A DNA stretch of 64,000 bases, from contig NC_081409.1 in assembly GCF_030272615.1 (NCBI RefSeq), positions 619,427,255-619,491,254 of the forward strand. Reading direction: 5' to 3'. Of this stretch, positions 22,304 through 33,631 are shown in pieces (position 1 is the stretch's first letter; each line of letters opens with the position of its first letter). Under the pieces are notes generated by a model, which was not told where the DNA came from, searched no databases, and worked only from the letters and a program-made list of their open reading frames with translations. A program made the translations under genes and the position numbers. This DNA comes from Cryptomeria japonica (taxonomy: Eukaryota > Streptophyta > Pinopsida > Cupressales > Cupressaceae).

Positions 22304-24786
22304 TATTGGAATTCGGTTGTCATTGATGTCAACTGGTATAGGATGGCACCTGGTATGGGAGATTGATGAGAACTATTTCCATTGATGCATACCAAAAATG
22401 GTGTCATTGATGTCAACTAGCATAGAAGGCCATCGGTAAGAAAGAGTGTGTCATCCTGCATAATGATCATTGGAGCCACCGGTACACAAGTAAGTGTTGA
22501 CTTGCGTTGAAGCCACGGACACGAGACCGGTATGGTATAAGACTGGTGAGTGACATGTTGGTAGTGCATTGTTGCCAACCGACAAGAGAGAAAGATGTTG
22601 GGTTGTTGATTGTGATAAAGAGGAGAAATGATATAAAAGTTATATCAACACTGGAGGTGAAGTATGTGCAGGTCCCTGGTATGTTAATGGATGACAATCT
22701 GCAAGAATCCCATTGGTAAGTGGAGATTATCTCCCAATATGCATGGAATGCATCATATCTCTCTAAGATAAGACCAAAAAGTAGAAGGCAATTGATTGAA
22801 GGCTCACATCAGATCAACTAGTGAAACTCTAAGTTTCCTTAGGTGCATGAGATAGATATGCACTGGATCAACTGGGTAGACATGATGAGTTTCCAATACA
22901 GAGAAAGAAGAATGGGTTTGTCACCTTGACAAACTAGTTGAGATGATGTCCACGCTGATGAAGGAAAAGGGAATGGTGAACAACTATAGATAGAGAATGT
23001 TGTAGGAATACAGATGGAGATTGGTACCACTAGTATGCATTGTATGCTACCTATATAGATGCAAAAGATATCACTGGTATAGATTTCCATTGGTAAAAGA
23101 GAAAAAGAGTAGAAGTGAAAGGCTCTTGTCTGATAAAGATAAGCATGATGTGTTCTAGCATGTGAAGCGACAAGTAAGGGTGTTCCACCAGAAGAGTAGT
23201 AAATGCAAGGCATGAAGGTTAATTGGTTAGGGTATAATGGGAAGGGTATGTGAATTGGTAGATGTACCCAGTTGTTTGGCTGGTCGATGATCTTGTTTGG
23301 ACTGACACATAAGACTTAGCAGAGGTGGATGGTGATAAAGGGCCCACGTGGAGTTAAAGTGGCATGCATGCACATGCCAGTGTGTTGTGTTGGTGAGGTT
23401 GGTGGCAACTAGTCCAACATTTAATAAGAACTATGAAGCTCAAGGAAGGATGCCAAAGGATCATGGCTCAAGATCAAGGAAACAACAAAGATCTAGGACA
23501 AACTGATCTAGTAGGTCAAAGTGGGTGAAGGAGACCACATCATACACATGATTGACAAGACACAAGGCCAAAAATCATGCTACAAATGGCTAAGTATAGA
23601 AGATGTGAATCGTAAGGTAAATAGTATGGTTATTCTCATTGATGGAGCGTTGGTCATCAATCAAGGACATGCGATCTGATCGAATATGATATGCCACGAT
23701 GATTAGAAATCAAATTGGATGAAGATTCAATGCATGGTGGAAACCCTAGTGTGCCAATATTCAAACTCACATTTAGGCGAGGAAATCTAGCTAGAAGAGT
23801 GCAATTCAAAGAAGTAGTTGTTGCTGCTGCATGAGAGAGTGAGGCTAGTGAAGAGAGAAAATTAGTCATATGCTCAACATCAATCAGAGAAGACATTGAG
23901 TGTGTGAGGGTGAACTAGTTTGAAGAGTTCAACCGGTGAGAGTAAGATAACCAGTAGCCTATCTTTAAGTCTGATAGAGGAATACACCAGTGGTGACTAA
24001 ATCAAAAAAAAGGACCCACAAAATATTGCAGAGAAAATTGGAATGAAGAATTGGTAAGTTGAGAACCGGTAGTAATTAGATAGTAAATATTTGACTGAGT
24101 GAAGAACATTGGTAGTGTCTAGCAGCAGTGTGACAAAGAGGAAGGATAACTTGTAGAGAGGAAAACCAACAAAGAAGAAGAAGAGGCTCAATTGGTAAGG
24201 GAGCATCAGAGAGTGAATTGTAGCAGGAGATAAGGTTCCAGTAGTGAGAAGGTGAGCATATAACCAACAGAGAATTGGAGAGAGGAGAATTGGTGGAGAG
24301 ACTTGTATAAGTGTTAAAAAGTTCCTTTGTAACAAGGCTATTACTTTTGTAATTGATTACATTCATTGTAGATCACTAAGTTGGAACTTGGTGTAGGGGT
24401 TGGTGCCGAAAAATCAGAGGTTGGTGCCTCTTGGATTGGTGCTTCTTGGGTTGGTTCCCTACAAAAGGAGTGGTACTCCTTGGGTTGGCTCCCTAAATGT
24501 TGTAACTGATGTTTTCATTGTGAGGCTGGATTGGAGCAGTAGTCTCTAACAACACTTCTCACTGAGGTTTTTCCCATTTTAGGTTTTCCTTGTACATATG
24601 GTGTTATGAGATGTCCCTTTTATGTGTGATTTCTTTTGCGTTATCCTCTCATCTAACCGATATGTCTACTTTATGTTAGATGAGTTAACTGGTATACATA
24701 CATAGGATAGAAAAAGGTAAAGTTTAGAAATCATTCATTCACCCCCCCCCCCTCCCGCCCCTCTCAGTGGTATCTTGTGTTCAGCA
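22304..24786 (+). repeat. Element E 3' LTR (2.5 kb)
   Basis: It begins TATTGGAATTCGGTTGTCAT (TG changed to TA) and ends GTGTTCAGCA. It is a direct repeat of 11318-13754. The C-run near 24741-24760 is expanded relative to the 5' copy. Confidence 0.88.
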
Positions 24787-25738
24787 ATGGAGTGAAGGAA
24801 AGGTAGGTAGAGAGAGGGAGAAAATTGGAGATGGAAGGAGAGAGGAAGAGGTTTGTAGAGAGAGTAGGGATGGGGAAATAGAGATAAGTAGAGAGGGAAG
24901 AACATAAAGGGGGTGGTAAAGGATAGAGGGAGAGGTAAGTAGAGAAAGAGAGAGAGGTATGTAGCGAGAGGGTGAGAGAGAGGTAGGGAGAGGGAGATAG
25001 AGGTAGGAAGGGGGAGTGTGGGTAATGGGGAAAGAGGTAAGATAGAGAGAAGAGATAAGGGAAGGAGGGAGAGGGAGAGTTATATGGAGAGAGGGAAAGT
25101 TATATGGAGAGAGGGAGAAGGGATATACAGTTAAGTAGAGAGAGAAGAAGAAAGAGATAGAGAGATAGAGATAGAGGTGAGATAGATAGAAGTCGAGAGG
25201 GAGTAAGGAGAGGTATTATTACAAAAAGAGGAAGGAGAGATAGAGATAAGTAATAAGGGAATAAGAGAGAGTATAAAGGGAAGATGGTTGAGAGTGAGGG
25301 GATATAAAAGTAGAGAAGGATGGATAGAGAGGGATAGAGGAGAAACTAAGAGAGTGAGGGGAGATAGATGAATAGATAGAGAGTGACGGAGAGATAAAGA
25401 GAGAAATAGAGATGGGAGATAAAGATAATTGAAGAGAGATAGATAGGTAGAGAGAGGTAGATACAAATAAGGAGGAAGGGATGGAGAGGTTGATAGAGAG
25501 AGAGAGATGTATGTAGAGAAATATAGGTAGTGAGGGATGGAGAGAGAGTTATATATAGAAATAGAGGAATGTAGAGAAATAGAGGTAGGGAGTAAGTGTG
25601 GTGAGGTATAGAGGGAGAGTAGAGAATGAAAGGTGAGAGATACATATAGATCTTGCACAAAGAGGAGAGAGTAAGATATAGAGGTAAAGAGAGGATAGAG
25701 GAAGAGTGGTAGGGAGAGAGAGAGAGAGATTATAAGAG
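24787..25738. repeat. GA-rich low-complexity tract
   Basis: About 950 bp of irregular GAGAGA / GGTAGAGAG sequence, almost lacking C. It gives long spurious minus-strand frames of Ser/Leu/Pro/Tyr, which I reject as genes. With 11229-11317 it was one tract before element E inserted. Confidence 0.8.
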
Positions 25739-25836
25739 TAATAATTACTTAAATTTGATTGCCTAAAAATTTAAAAAATCTTCGCAAATTTATAATCTTC
25801 TTTATAACTCCTAGAGATTTGAAACCATTTTCTAAT
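25739..25836. other. AT-rich spacer
   Basis: Short AT-rich segment between the GA tract and the outer end of the G LTR. I see nothing recognisable in it. Confidence 0.4.
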
Positions 25837-26986
25837 TGTAATGGGGAAAAATTAGGGTTTCAACCATGAGAGGGATGAAAATCATCATTTTACCATTACA
25901 TTTAAAAGAGGAGTGGATCCAATAGATTGAATCACAAGTCATTAATGATAAGGACTAAATACTAATTGGATTCAAGGGGGTGTGAGTTGATTTGACCTCT
26001 TTTGTGAGTTGAAATGCTGAAATTAGGGAAGTGTTAGAAATGAAGGTAAAAATGCAGAAAGGGTGAGCTATAGTTGTCAAATTTTTGTATGCACCTGGAT
26101 CTAAGTAATATATGCAGATTCAGACCCAATCACCCAAAAAGCTCCAAAAATATTAGGATTGGTGTGCGTGTCACCCTTACCCTCCTAATTTTTCACATGC
26201 CAAAGAGGGTTGATTCATCTCTCCAAATAATGTCTACTTTGAAGAGTATAGGTCTATACATATTTCCTGCACATAGAAAGAAAGGGAAATAGGTTGGGAA
26301 TAGGGGTTTGCCTAAGTCAAACCTTGGTTTATGAATTAAGTTAACTAATAGAAATAGTGCAAATATTGAAATAAATGATGGAAAAGCATACCTCAGATCT
26401 GCAATAGCTGATAATTATGCTTTTCTTCTTGAATGTAATCACATATGTATGAAATGACATGAAAATGAAAAAATCCTAATCACAAACACATGCTCGCAAA
26501 TGAATGATGTAATGATGCTCCACAATGGTTGAATGAAGGAAATGTAGCCTTGAAGATCTCTAGAGATTACCTTTAGGCTGAACTAGAATTGATATATTTC
26601 CGTAAACATCTAGATTTAAACATTATAATACCATGAAAACATGATCCCAAAATTTGGGGAGAAAAAGTTGGGACTGGTGTGATTCACACCGATCCTCTCA
26701 ACTTATTTCCAAATTTCTAGGGATTTAATAGGACCTAATAGGACCTAATCAAGTCTTTAATGGATTAATTGATTAAAATGATAAAATAAAAATGGGGCAC
26801 AACAAGAGTTAAGGGCCCAACTATATGATGTGTGGAATGATAAAAGAGGACTTTAGATTTAATTAAATTAATTGATTAAATACTTAAAGGGAATTTAAAA
26901 TGCAGGATGCAACTCACTAAGGTAGGTGCTAACCTAAGAATGAAATTGTACCACCCAATTAAGGGTGTATAATTTACAATGCTATA
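25837..26986 (-). repeat. Element G 3' LTR (minus strand, B/D-like)
   Basis: Read on the minus strand it starts TATAGCATTG after the PPT and ends CCATTACA. It matches B's LTR end (the ...CCTCTTTT-AATGTAA... region) and D's LTR start (26740-26900 vs 32760-32930). The hairpin module is at 26647-26721, with stem GGTGTGA/TCACACC inside AAGTTG/CAACTT. Old and diverged. Confidence 0.75.
26647..26721. other. Conserved hairpin module in G LTR
   Basis: AAGTTG (26665-26670) pairs with CAACTT (26699-26704) and GGTGTGA (26676-26682) with TCACACC (26684-26690). The core sequence differs from A, B and D, yet the pairing and the flanking A-rich/T-rich arms are kept. Confidence 0.6.
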
Positions 26987-27582
26987 TTTAGCCTCTACTG
27001 TAGTGGAGTATGAGCTTATGATCGTACTCTCAGTAAAGTAGAAGAAAGAGAGATGAAGAAGAGGATTAATGTAGAGAAAAATCACAAGGAGTATAAGACA
27101 TCACTAATTTTGAGGAACCAAGCCCCCAATCTTAGGATATTAACTCACTCAAACATATGCAAGGGAACACAAAAAGCAAGACAAACAAAAAAACAAAAAA
27201 AAGGTAAACAAAAGGAAAAAGACATAAAAAAAAGACAAAATGATAAAGATAAAAAACAAGACCTCAATTCAACTAGCCAAAGAGACCTCGATATCAAAAT
27301 GTCTCAACCACTAATATCAATTCTTAAAAAATACCATATCACAAACACAAGTGATCATGTAAAAGAGAAAAGCAAGCATCATCCATGAACTATCAATAAC
27401 AAAGTTATGAGTTCATGAGAGGAAGAAGAGAGAATTAATACACACTAAATGTGCTTTTCTAGGTGATCCATAGATACCATGCTCCTAGATTTTTTCATCT
27501 ATGTGATCCATGTTGGGGAGGAGAGTAGGAATAGACTAGCACTATTCTGCTAGTTATGCTCATCCTTGTGTGTGTGTAAGTG
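26987..27582 (-). mobile_element. Element G interior, 3' piece (B-like LARD)
   Basis: On the minus strand this matches B from about 18840 to 19454: the CACACACA run, ATGGATCACCTAG, AGTTCATGGATGATG, the AAGATTGGGGGCT segment and the PPT. A plus-strand frame 27053-27388 is a Lys-rich artefact. The matching upstream part of the same element continues at 44456-44860, beyond the C/H and D insertions. Confidence 0.75.
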
Positions 27583-28096
27583 ATGTGTGAGGAGAAGGTG
27601 GAAGCAAATGAAGTTAAACTGGTTTATGTGAACACTAAAGAATAGATTGCAGATATTTTCACTAAACCTCTATCCAAGGAATCATTTGAGTACCTGAGAG
27701 ATAGATTGGGGGTTTCTACCCCTCCGGTAGAGACTTGATTAATATGGTTTGGCATCAGTCCGATATGCATTATTAGAGATACTATTCATTCCAGCACTAA
27801 TGTTGGATGCTACTACTCAGGAGGAGTAGCCATCTTTGAGATTCAGAGGCTTATGTTTTTGCTTTGATATTTCTGTTAGATTTTTGGCATTAATGTCAAA
27901 GGGGGAGAGATAGTGATGTGAAAAATAAATGCAGAACTTTTACAGAGATATTATTCAGAGGGAGAGAGACATTGATATTCAAAGCTATATGCAAGAGATT
28001 GTTGGTTTTCTTCCACAAGGGGAGACTTGTTTGGCATTTCTTGGTACTTAGATATTTTTCACATCTAATGTTGGCATCAATGCAAAAGGGGGAGAT
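27583..28096 (+). pseudogene. Copia H: RNase H C-terminus, 3' non-coding region and PPT
   Basis: From about 27586 a plus frame reads REKVEANEVKLVYVNTKE, a stop (TAG), then DIFTKPLSKESFEYLRDRLG, ending in TGA at 27736. This is the C-terminal end of copia RNase H. A copia-style 3' non-coding region with two GGGGGAGA blocks follows, the last (AAAAGGGGGAGAT) abutting the LTR. The rest of the gene is missing on the left, where element G begins. It is in opposite orientation to the RT that follows at 28862. Confidence 0.75.
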
Positions 28097-28855
28097 TGTT
28101 GTCCATTTGGTGGAATAGATTATGTGTCTCATTGATGTTTTTTTGTTGATGTAAACACTATCTATTTGGATGCTTTACTGACATCCTTCTGGTCCCCATA
28201 GGTTGAGTGGTTTTTTGGTTAACTTGGATCCGACATGATTTGATTGACTCCAGTATAATCTAGTGATGGAATTGGCTTGTTCATGATTCTTATAATCATA
28301 TTTGGTCTAGTGATTAGATGATATCTTGCTTACTTAGAAGATTAGTTTCTGGTTCTAGCAAGGGTTTCACTGATAGAGCTTTCGGTGGAGATATTTGATG
28401 CATTGCATGATTGGTGTTGGTGTAGCTTTTGATGGAGTTTTAGTATGTTGTTGGTGATCATGTTTAAGACTTGGCATTTGGAGATCATTAGTGAAGTGTG
28501 TGGACCGATACCTGGTCCCAATTGATCTAGGTTATGGACCGACATTAATGTAACATTGAGGCTGACATGGTTTGTAATTATGTAATTGGTTTATTGTTTG
28601 GTGGCCAACCTAATTGTTTATGATCAAGGGTTTGTATAAATAAGATGTAAGATCTCATTGTAGATCATCATGGTTATTTTAAGAGGTCATGGTCAAGGAA
28701 TATAATGTGTGAATAATGTGATATCATTCAGGAAGAGGAGTTGGTCGATCATTGGAGATCAAATTGGGTTTATAGAAGAGGATTTAGTCCTTCGGTATTG
28801 AGCTTAACTAGAACTGTACTCAAGCATAGGAGATTCTATCTTTTGTAGTTCAACT
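28097..28855 (+). repeat. Copia H 3' LTR, truncated, inverted relative to C
   Basis: It starts TGTTGTCCATTTGG after the PPT, with TATA-like TTTGTATAAATAAG near 28631. It matches the minus-strand solo LTR 44861-46054 for about its first 760 bp. It stops at TTGTAGTTCAAC, where minus-strand RT of copia C begins. Confidence 0.8.
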
Positions 28856-28861
28856 CCACCT

Positions 28862-31352
28862 TTTTCTTTCTCCATGTTCTTAAAAAATTCTATGCATAAT
28901 TTATCTTCACCTCCAAAAATAATGTCATCAACAAATACTTCAAAAATCAGTATATCATCATCAGTGATTTTATAATATAAATTATTGTAAGCACTGCACA
29001 TAGTAAAACCAAGTTTCAAAAGATACTTATCCAACCTTGCATACCAAGCTCTAGGTGTGTGTTTGAATCCATATAAAGCTTTTATTAACCTACAAACCAT
29101 ATCAGTATCACCTGATAGTGAAAAAAAATTAGGTTGCTCAATATAAACTTCCTCATCAAGATCCCCATTGAAGAATGCAAATTTAACATCCATCTGATAG
29201 ACCTTGTAGTTTTTATAAGCAACATAGGCAAGAAATAATCTTACAGCTTCAATCCGAGCTACTAGTGCAAAAGTTTCTCCATAATCAATTCCTTCCTTCT
29301 GAGAATATCCTTTACAAACCAATCTAGCCTTATTCCTTATAACTTGACCATCCTCATTCAATTTATTCCTAAGAACCATTTAGTTCCAATAACATTTTTA
29401 TTTTTAGGTCAGGGAACCAAAGCCCATGTGTTATTTTTCTCAATCTGATCTAATTCTTATTCCATAGCTTTTAACCAAAATTTATCTATACATGCCTCAA
29501 TTACTGATACCAGTTCAACTTGTGAAATTAAACATACCTCATTAGTTGCCAGTCTTCTTCTTGTCATTACTCCATTGTTTTTATCCCCAATGATTGATTT
29601 TCAGAATAATTCAATCTCACATACCTAGGAGTCTTCTGACTCTCTATTCATCTTCCTTGTTCTTTAGTTATTGTATAATTCTCTGATGTTGTCGGAGTAA
29701 CTAGTTCAACTCTTTGTTCCAGGAAAGGTGCTACCAGTTCAGATATAATCATTTCCACTATCAGTTCCTTCTCATAAATTATGATTTGTCTTTTGCTTAG
29801 CTCATCTACTTTGACATTAGCACTCTCCACTATTTTTTGCAATCTCTTGTTATAACATATATATGTTTTACTTTCATTAGAATAACCAAGAAATATGCCT
29901 TCATCACTTCTAGGATCAAATTTCCCAATAGTATCATCTCTCTTGATATAACATTTACTACCAAAGATTCTAAAATACTTAAATGTAGGTGTATTGCCAA
30001 ACCATAATTCATAAGGTGTCTTACAGATTTCTCCTTTGATATGTACTATGTTGAATGTGTAAACTATTGTACTAACTGCTTCTCTCCAATAGATATTAGG
30101 TAGACAAGCTTCCATCATCATTGTTCTAGTAGCATCCAAGATAGTTTTGTTTTTCCTTTCCACAACTCCATTCTGCTGAGGTGTTTGAGGAGCAGAAAAT
30201 TGTCTTCTAATACCATGCTTGTCGCAAAAGTTATCAAACTCACCGGATGTGAATTCTCCACCATGATCTGATCTTAAACATTTAATCTTCAATCATGTCT
30301 CAGTTTCCACTTTAGCCTTAAAGATTTTAAACTTTTTCAAATGCTTCATATTTTTCTCTCAAAAAAGTAACCCACATCATTCTAGAATAATCATCAATGA
30401 TTGGCATGAAATATCTATCACCATGAATTTTTTTAACTCTAGCAGGGCCACACAAATCAGTATGAAAAAGATCAAGAACATCATTTGATTTATCTTATAT
30501 ACTTCTAAAAGAGGTTCTAACCTATTTACCCATTTGACATTCTTTACATACCAAATTATAGGGCTTCATAATCTTAGGTATATCTCTAACAACCTTAGTT
30601 GAACTGATCTTTACAATGCAATCAAAATTCACATGACACAACCTTTTATACCATAACCAACTCTCATCAATCTGTGTAATCAAACATGTCTTCTTACCAA
30701 AGTTCAAATGAAATATGTTACCTTTTTTCTATGTACCGGTTGCAATCTCCAAGCCAGATCTAGTAATGATTTTGCATTTTCCATCCTTGAACTGTAATTG
30801 AAATCCCTTATATACCAATTTTCCTACACTCAAAATATTATGCTCCAAACCTTCAACATAATAAACATTGTTAGTATTGTTCTTACCATCCAATGAAATA
30901 GTTCATTTTCCTTTGAACATACATGCCTTGTCATCTCCAAATCTAACTAGTCCACCATCAATTTCTTGCAAAGACAGAAACTTCCCTTTATCTTCATTCA
31001 TATGATGTGAACAACCATTATCAATTACCCATTCATCCTTATCCTCAATTTTAGTAGCAAGTGCCTTCTCCTCAGGTACATTCTCTTCCAATGTCAGATC
31101 ATCTTCCTTGATAGCCAAGAATACCCATTCATTCCCATTGTTGGATCCACTAGAAGAGTCTTCTACTAGTTCATCATTTGAATCAGTAATAACTTCCTCA
31201 TCCGCTATGTAGCATGACTTGTCTCTATTTTTCTTAAATCTGTACTTGTTCTGATATCCAAGGTTAGCCTTAAATGATGTTTTAACTCTTTCTTCAAATC
31301 TTGGATTCCTTTCAGGATATCTAGATGCAAAATGACCAATCTTATTACATGG
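28862..31352 (-). pseudogene. pol: Copia C polyprotein: protease to RT, minus strand, broken
   Basis: Read on the minus strand from 31352 this gives: rest of the zinc knuckle (GHFAS-like, about 31335); protease active site WVIDNGCSHHM (about 31010-31045); GAG-pre-integrase H/C motif (RLCHVNFD, CKECQMG, 30522-30707); integrase core with the ...TDDYSRMMWV-type region, SDHGGEFTSGEF and PQQNGVVERKN (29648-30500); linker; and RT with [40 protein letters not shown] and FVDDIIFGG (28862-29390). RT stops after KNMEKE at the inverted LTR junction, so the end of RT and most of RNase H are missing. Several stops interrupt the frames. The gag half is at 44104-44455, beyond element D. Confidence 0.9.
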
Positions 31353-33006
31353 TGTGTGGGGGAAAAAGCGAGACTAGGCTAACATGTCCTAATCCTACCT
31401 TTTGACACACATTATGGAATACGAAAGAGCCTAGAGGTATCGCACAATTGGCTACTTCTTTTTGGTGAAAGAGAGAGCCACAAGCTACCTATTAGGGTTT
31501 CTATTCCTTTGTTGTAATTGAGAGGTAAGATTATGCAAGTTCAATTCTTAACCCCAAAATGCAAGTATGAACTAATAACAAGATTGCAGAATTGAACTTA
31601 AACAATGGAAAGTTGCAAACATAAGGACAAGACAAGAATGCAGATGCGTACCCAGAGACAAAATCTGAGTGAAAATCTTTGGGACAGGGGCGTGGGCACC
31701 ACTGTCCTAATTCTGTTCCTGAAACTGCACCTGAAACTGCCACTTTGCAACCTGGAAAACTGTCAGAACTACCAAAACTTGCTATCTATCAGGAGGACCA
31801 GGGCACCTAGCGCCCCTATCCCAGGGACCAGGGCACCTAGCACCCCTATCCTGGTAGGACTAGGGTGCCCCATGCCCCTATCTTGGTCTTCTGCTATGAA
31901 ACTTGGTGTATGGTTCAGTCTTCGTCTGCTTCTTTCGGATCTGCAACTTGCGGCGTCGTCTGAATCCCGAAATCTGCACTTATATCTGAAAAGGTGTTTG
32001 GGCGGCTATATATGGTTTTGCCTTAGTCAAACCCCCACTTTGGTGATTTCCACCTCCATGAATAGCCAAGTTGTATTGTAAAAGTAGTGTGTGTGCAAGA
32101 TCTAAAATGCAAGTAAGCAAACTAGAGCAACCTAGAAAGTAAACCCTAATTGCTTGTAAATGACAATGTAAATACTCCAAATCAAGATGTAGAGTGATCT
32201 AAAGCATGAATGCAAGTGACATAATGAGGCTTATGCAAAGACATGAAAACAACATGAAATCATACCCAACCCCAAGGGAGGGGTACAAGCCAATCTTCAG
32301 TCGGTGATCCCTTATTGCTCTTCAATGCCTTCAAAGCCCTAAGTGAATGAATGGATTTGATGAATGCTTGGAGGATGAATGCTGAGAGTTGCTGAAGTCT
32401 TCAAAGATCTTCTCTTTTGCTGCCTATGAGGTTCCTGAAAACAAAATTTGGATCCCTTCAAGTGAAGAAAGAGAGCTCTTATATATGAAACCCTAGGTCT
32501 TAGTTTCAACTTTTGGCCGACCTAGAGATTGAATATCCTACCAATTTCTTGGGGTTAAGCTTTATTTTATGATTGGATCGCGCTCCTAAAATTTCGAGAA
32601 AAACGTCCAGGACCATGTGCACACCGGGCGCCATGGTCCAGACAACTTTTCACCAAATTTTCAGGGCCATCGGATATGATGATTTTAGAGAGAATCCTGA
32701 AGTTACAGCTGATTTCAAGATGTTTTGACCCCCGAAATCAGGCCCCCAAGTTCAAAATAGGACCTAATTAGGGTTTTAGATTAAATGATGTATTGGAAGA
32801 ATAAAATGAAAGGGCCACACTTTAATGAAAAGGGCCCAACTTTATGATATGGGAGATGATAAAATAGAACCTTAGACCTAATTAATTTAATTAATTAAGT
32901 GCTAAAGGGGAAATGCAATGCAAAATGCAAAATGCGCCAAGGCGGGTGCTAAAATAGGTGTGAAATTGTACCACCCTAGCAAGTGCATACAATTTATGAC
33001 ACTACA
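31353..33006 (-). repeat. Element D 3' LTR
   Basis: 1654 bp. On the minus strand it begins TGTAGTGTCATAAATTG and ends in ...CCCACACA. TATA-like TCATATATAAGAG (minus) lies near 32475. A GC-rich block with GGACCAGGGCACC units is at 31795-31880. The hairpin core GGACCATG (32610-32617) pairs with CATGGTCC (32632-32639), a perfect 8-bp stem. Confidence 0.93.
32589..32672. other. Conserved hairpin module in D 3' LTR
   Basis: Nested stems: GTC/GAC outside GGACCATG/CATGGTCC, with an ATTTCGAGAAAAAC left flank and an AACTTTTCACCAAATTTTC right flank. The 5' LTR copy is at about 43688-43770. Confidence 0.65.
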
Positions 33007-33020
33007 TTTAGCCCCCACTT
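33007..33020 (-). other. Element D polypurine tract
   Basis: On the minus strand AAGTGGGGGCTAAA directly precedes the 3' LTR, identical to the tract of A (6931) and B (19441). Confidence 0.85.
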
Positions 33021-33631
33021 TAGCGGTCATATGAACACTACATGCATATGCAAGCTAAAGTACAGAAAAGTAAACATTATTTGAAAAAGGATATATCCAT
33101 AAGTTCGTCGAACGAAGCCCCCAGCGGTATCTGCAGTACACAGTTAGGAACCGCACCCTACAAAACACACGTTAGATCACAAAATCACCTAATGCTTACT
33201 GAGGAAAGTGATGAAATTTGTGAGTAGCTATATGCCCCCCCCTATTTCGGCTTGCTTATTAGGGAGGTGAAACAGGGTAACATGTTTACTTACAACAAAT
33301 TGTGTGAACGATTAGTGATGAGAGATGTTCACTACAAAGGCTTCATCAGAGCACATTTTGGAACATCAAGGGAGTAAGGGAACAAAAATACGATTCCTAG
33401 GCAACAAACGGTTTGAAAATCGCATCTCCCAAACTCAAGTTATGATGAAATGAGTGATTTAGGGAAAATTAGGGTTTTGAAAGTAAAGGTAAAGGAATGA
33501 AAGTATATACCTTGAAAGTGACTATTGCATTTGTCACTTTGTTGATTCTGAGTATTGTTCATTGCAGCGGAGCCCACATAGCCATCATCATGCCTTCACG
33601 ATGACCGGAGCATCCTGCGAGGATTGAGATC
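33021..33631. other. Element D region between PPT and antisense gene
   Basis: No supported gene. It contains further G-run motifs on the minus strand (near 33116 and 33234), as in the 3' non-coding part of A. For the antisense gene this is the upstream region and should hold its promoter and 5' UTR. A possible splice acceptor TTCATTGCAG lies at 33557-33566, so an upstream non-coding exon is possible. Confidence 0.5.

Larger units (their letters stand above)
11318..24786 (+). mobile_element. Long-LTR copia element E (gag remnant, no pol), hosting B
   Basis: LTRs of about 2.4 kb lie at 11318-13754 and 22304-24786. A tRNA-iMet-type PBS is at 13757 and a purine tract precedes the 3' LTR. Flanks ATCGA (11313-11317) and ATGGA (24787-24791) agree at 4 of 5 bases, which fits an old duplication. 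Without the nested element B it would be about 8.4 kb. Only a broken gag can be seen; no integrase, RT or RNase H is detectable. It is therefore a non-autonomous, old, SIRE-like copia derivative. Confidence 0.85.

Noticed and set aside
25131-25658. Minus-strand Ser/Leu/Pro/Tyr frames of 175 and 104 codons
   Set aside because: Artefact of the GA-rich tract, where stop codons are rare on the minus strand.
27053-27388. 111-codon Lys/Gln-rich plus-strand protein
   Set aside because: It is the reverse complement of T-rich element G interior and aligns to non-coding B sequence.
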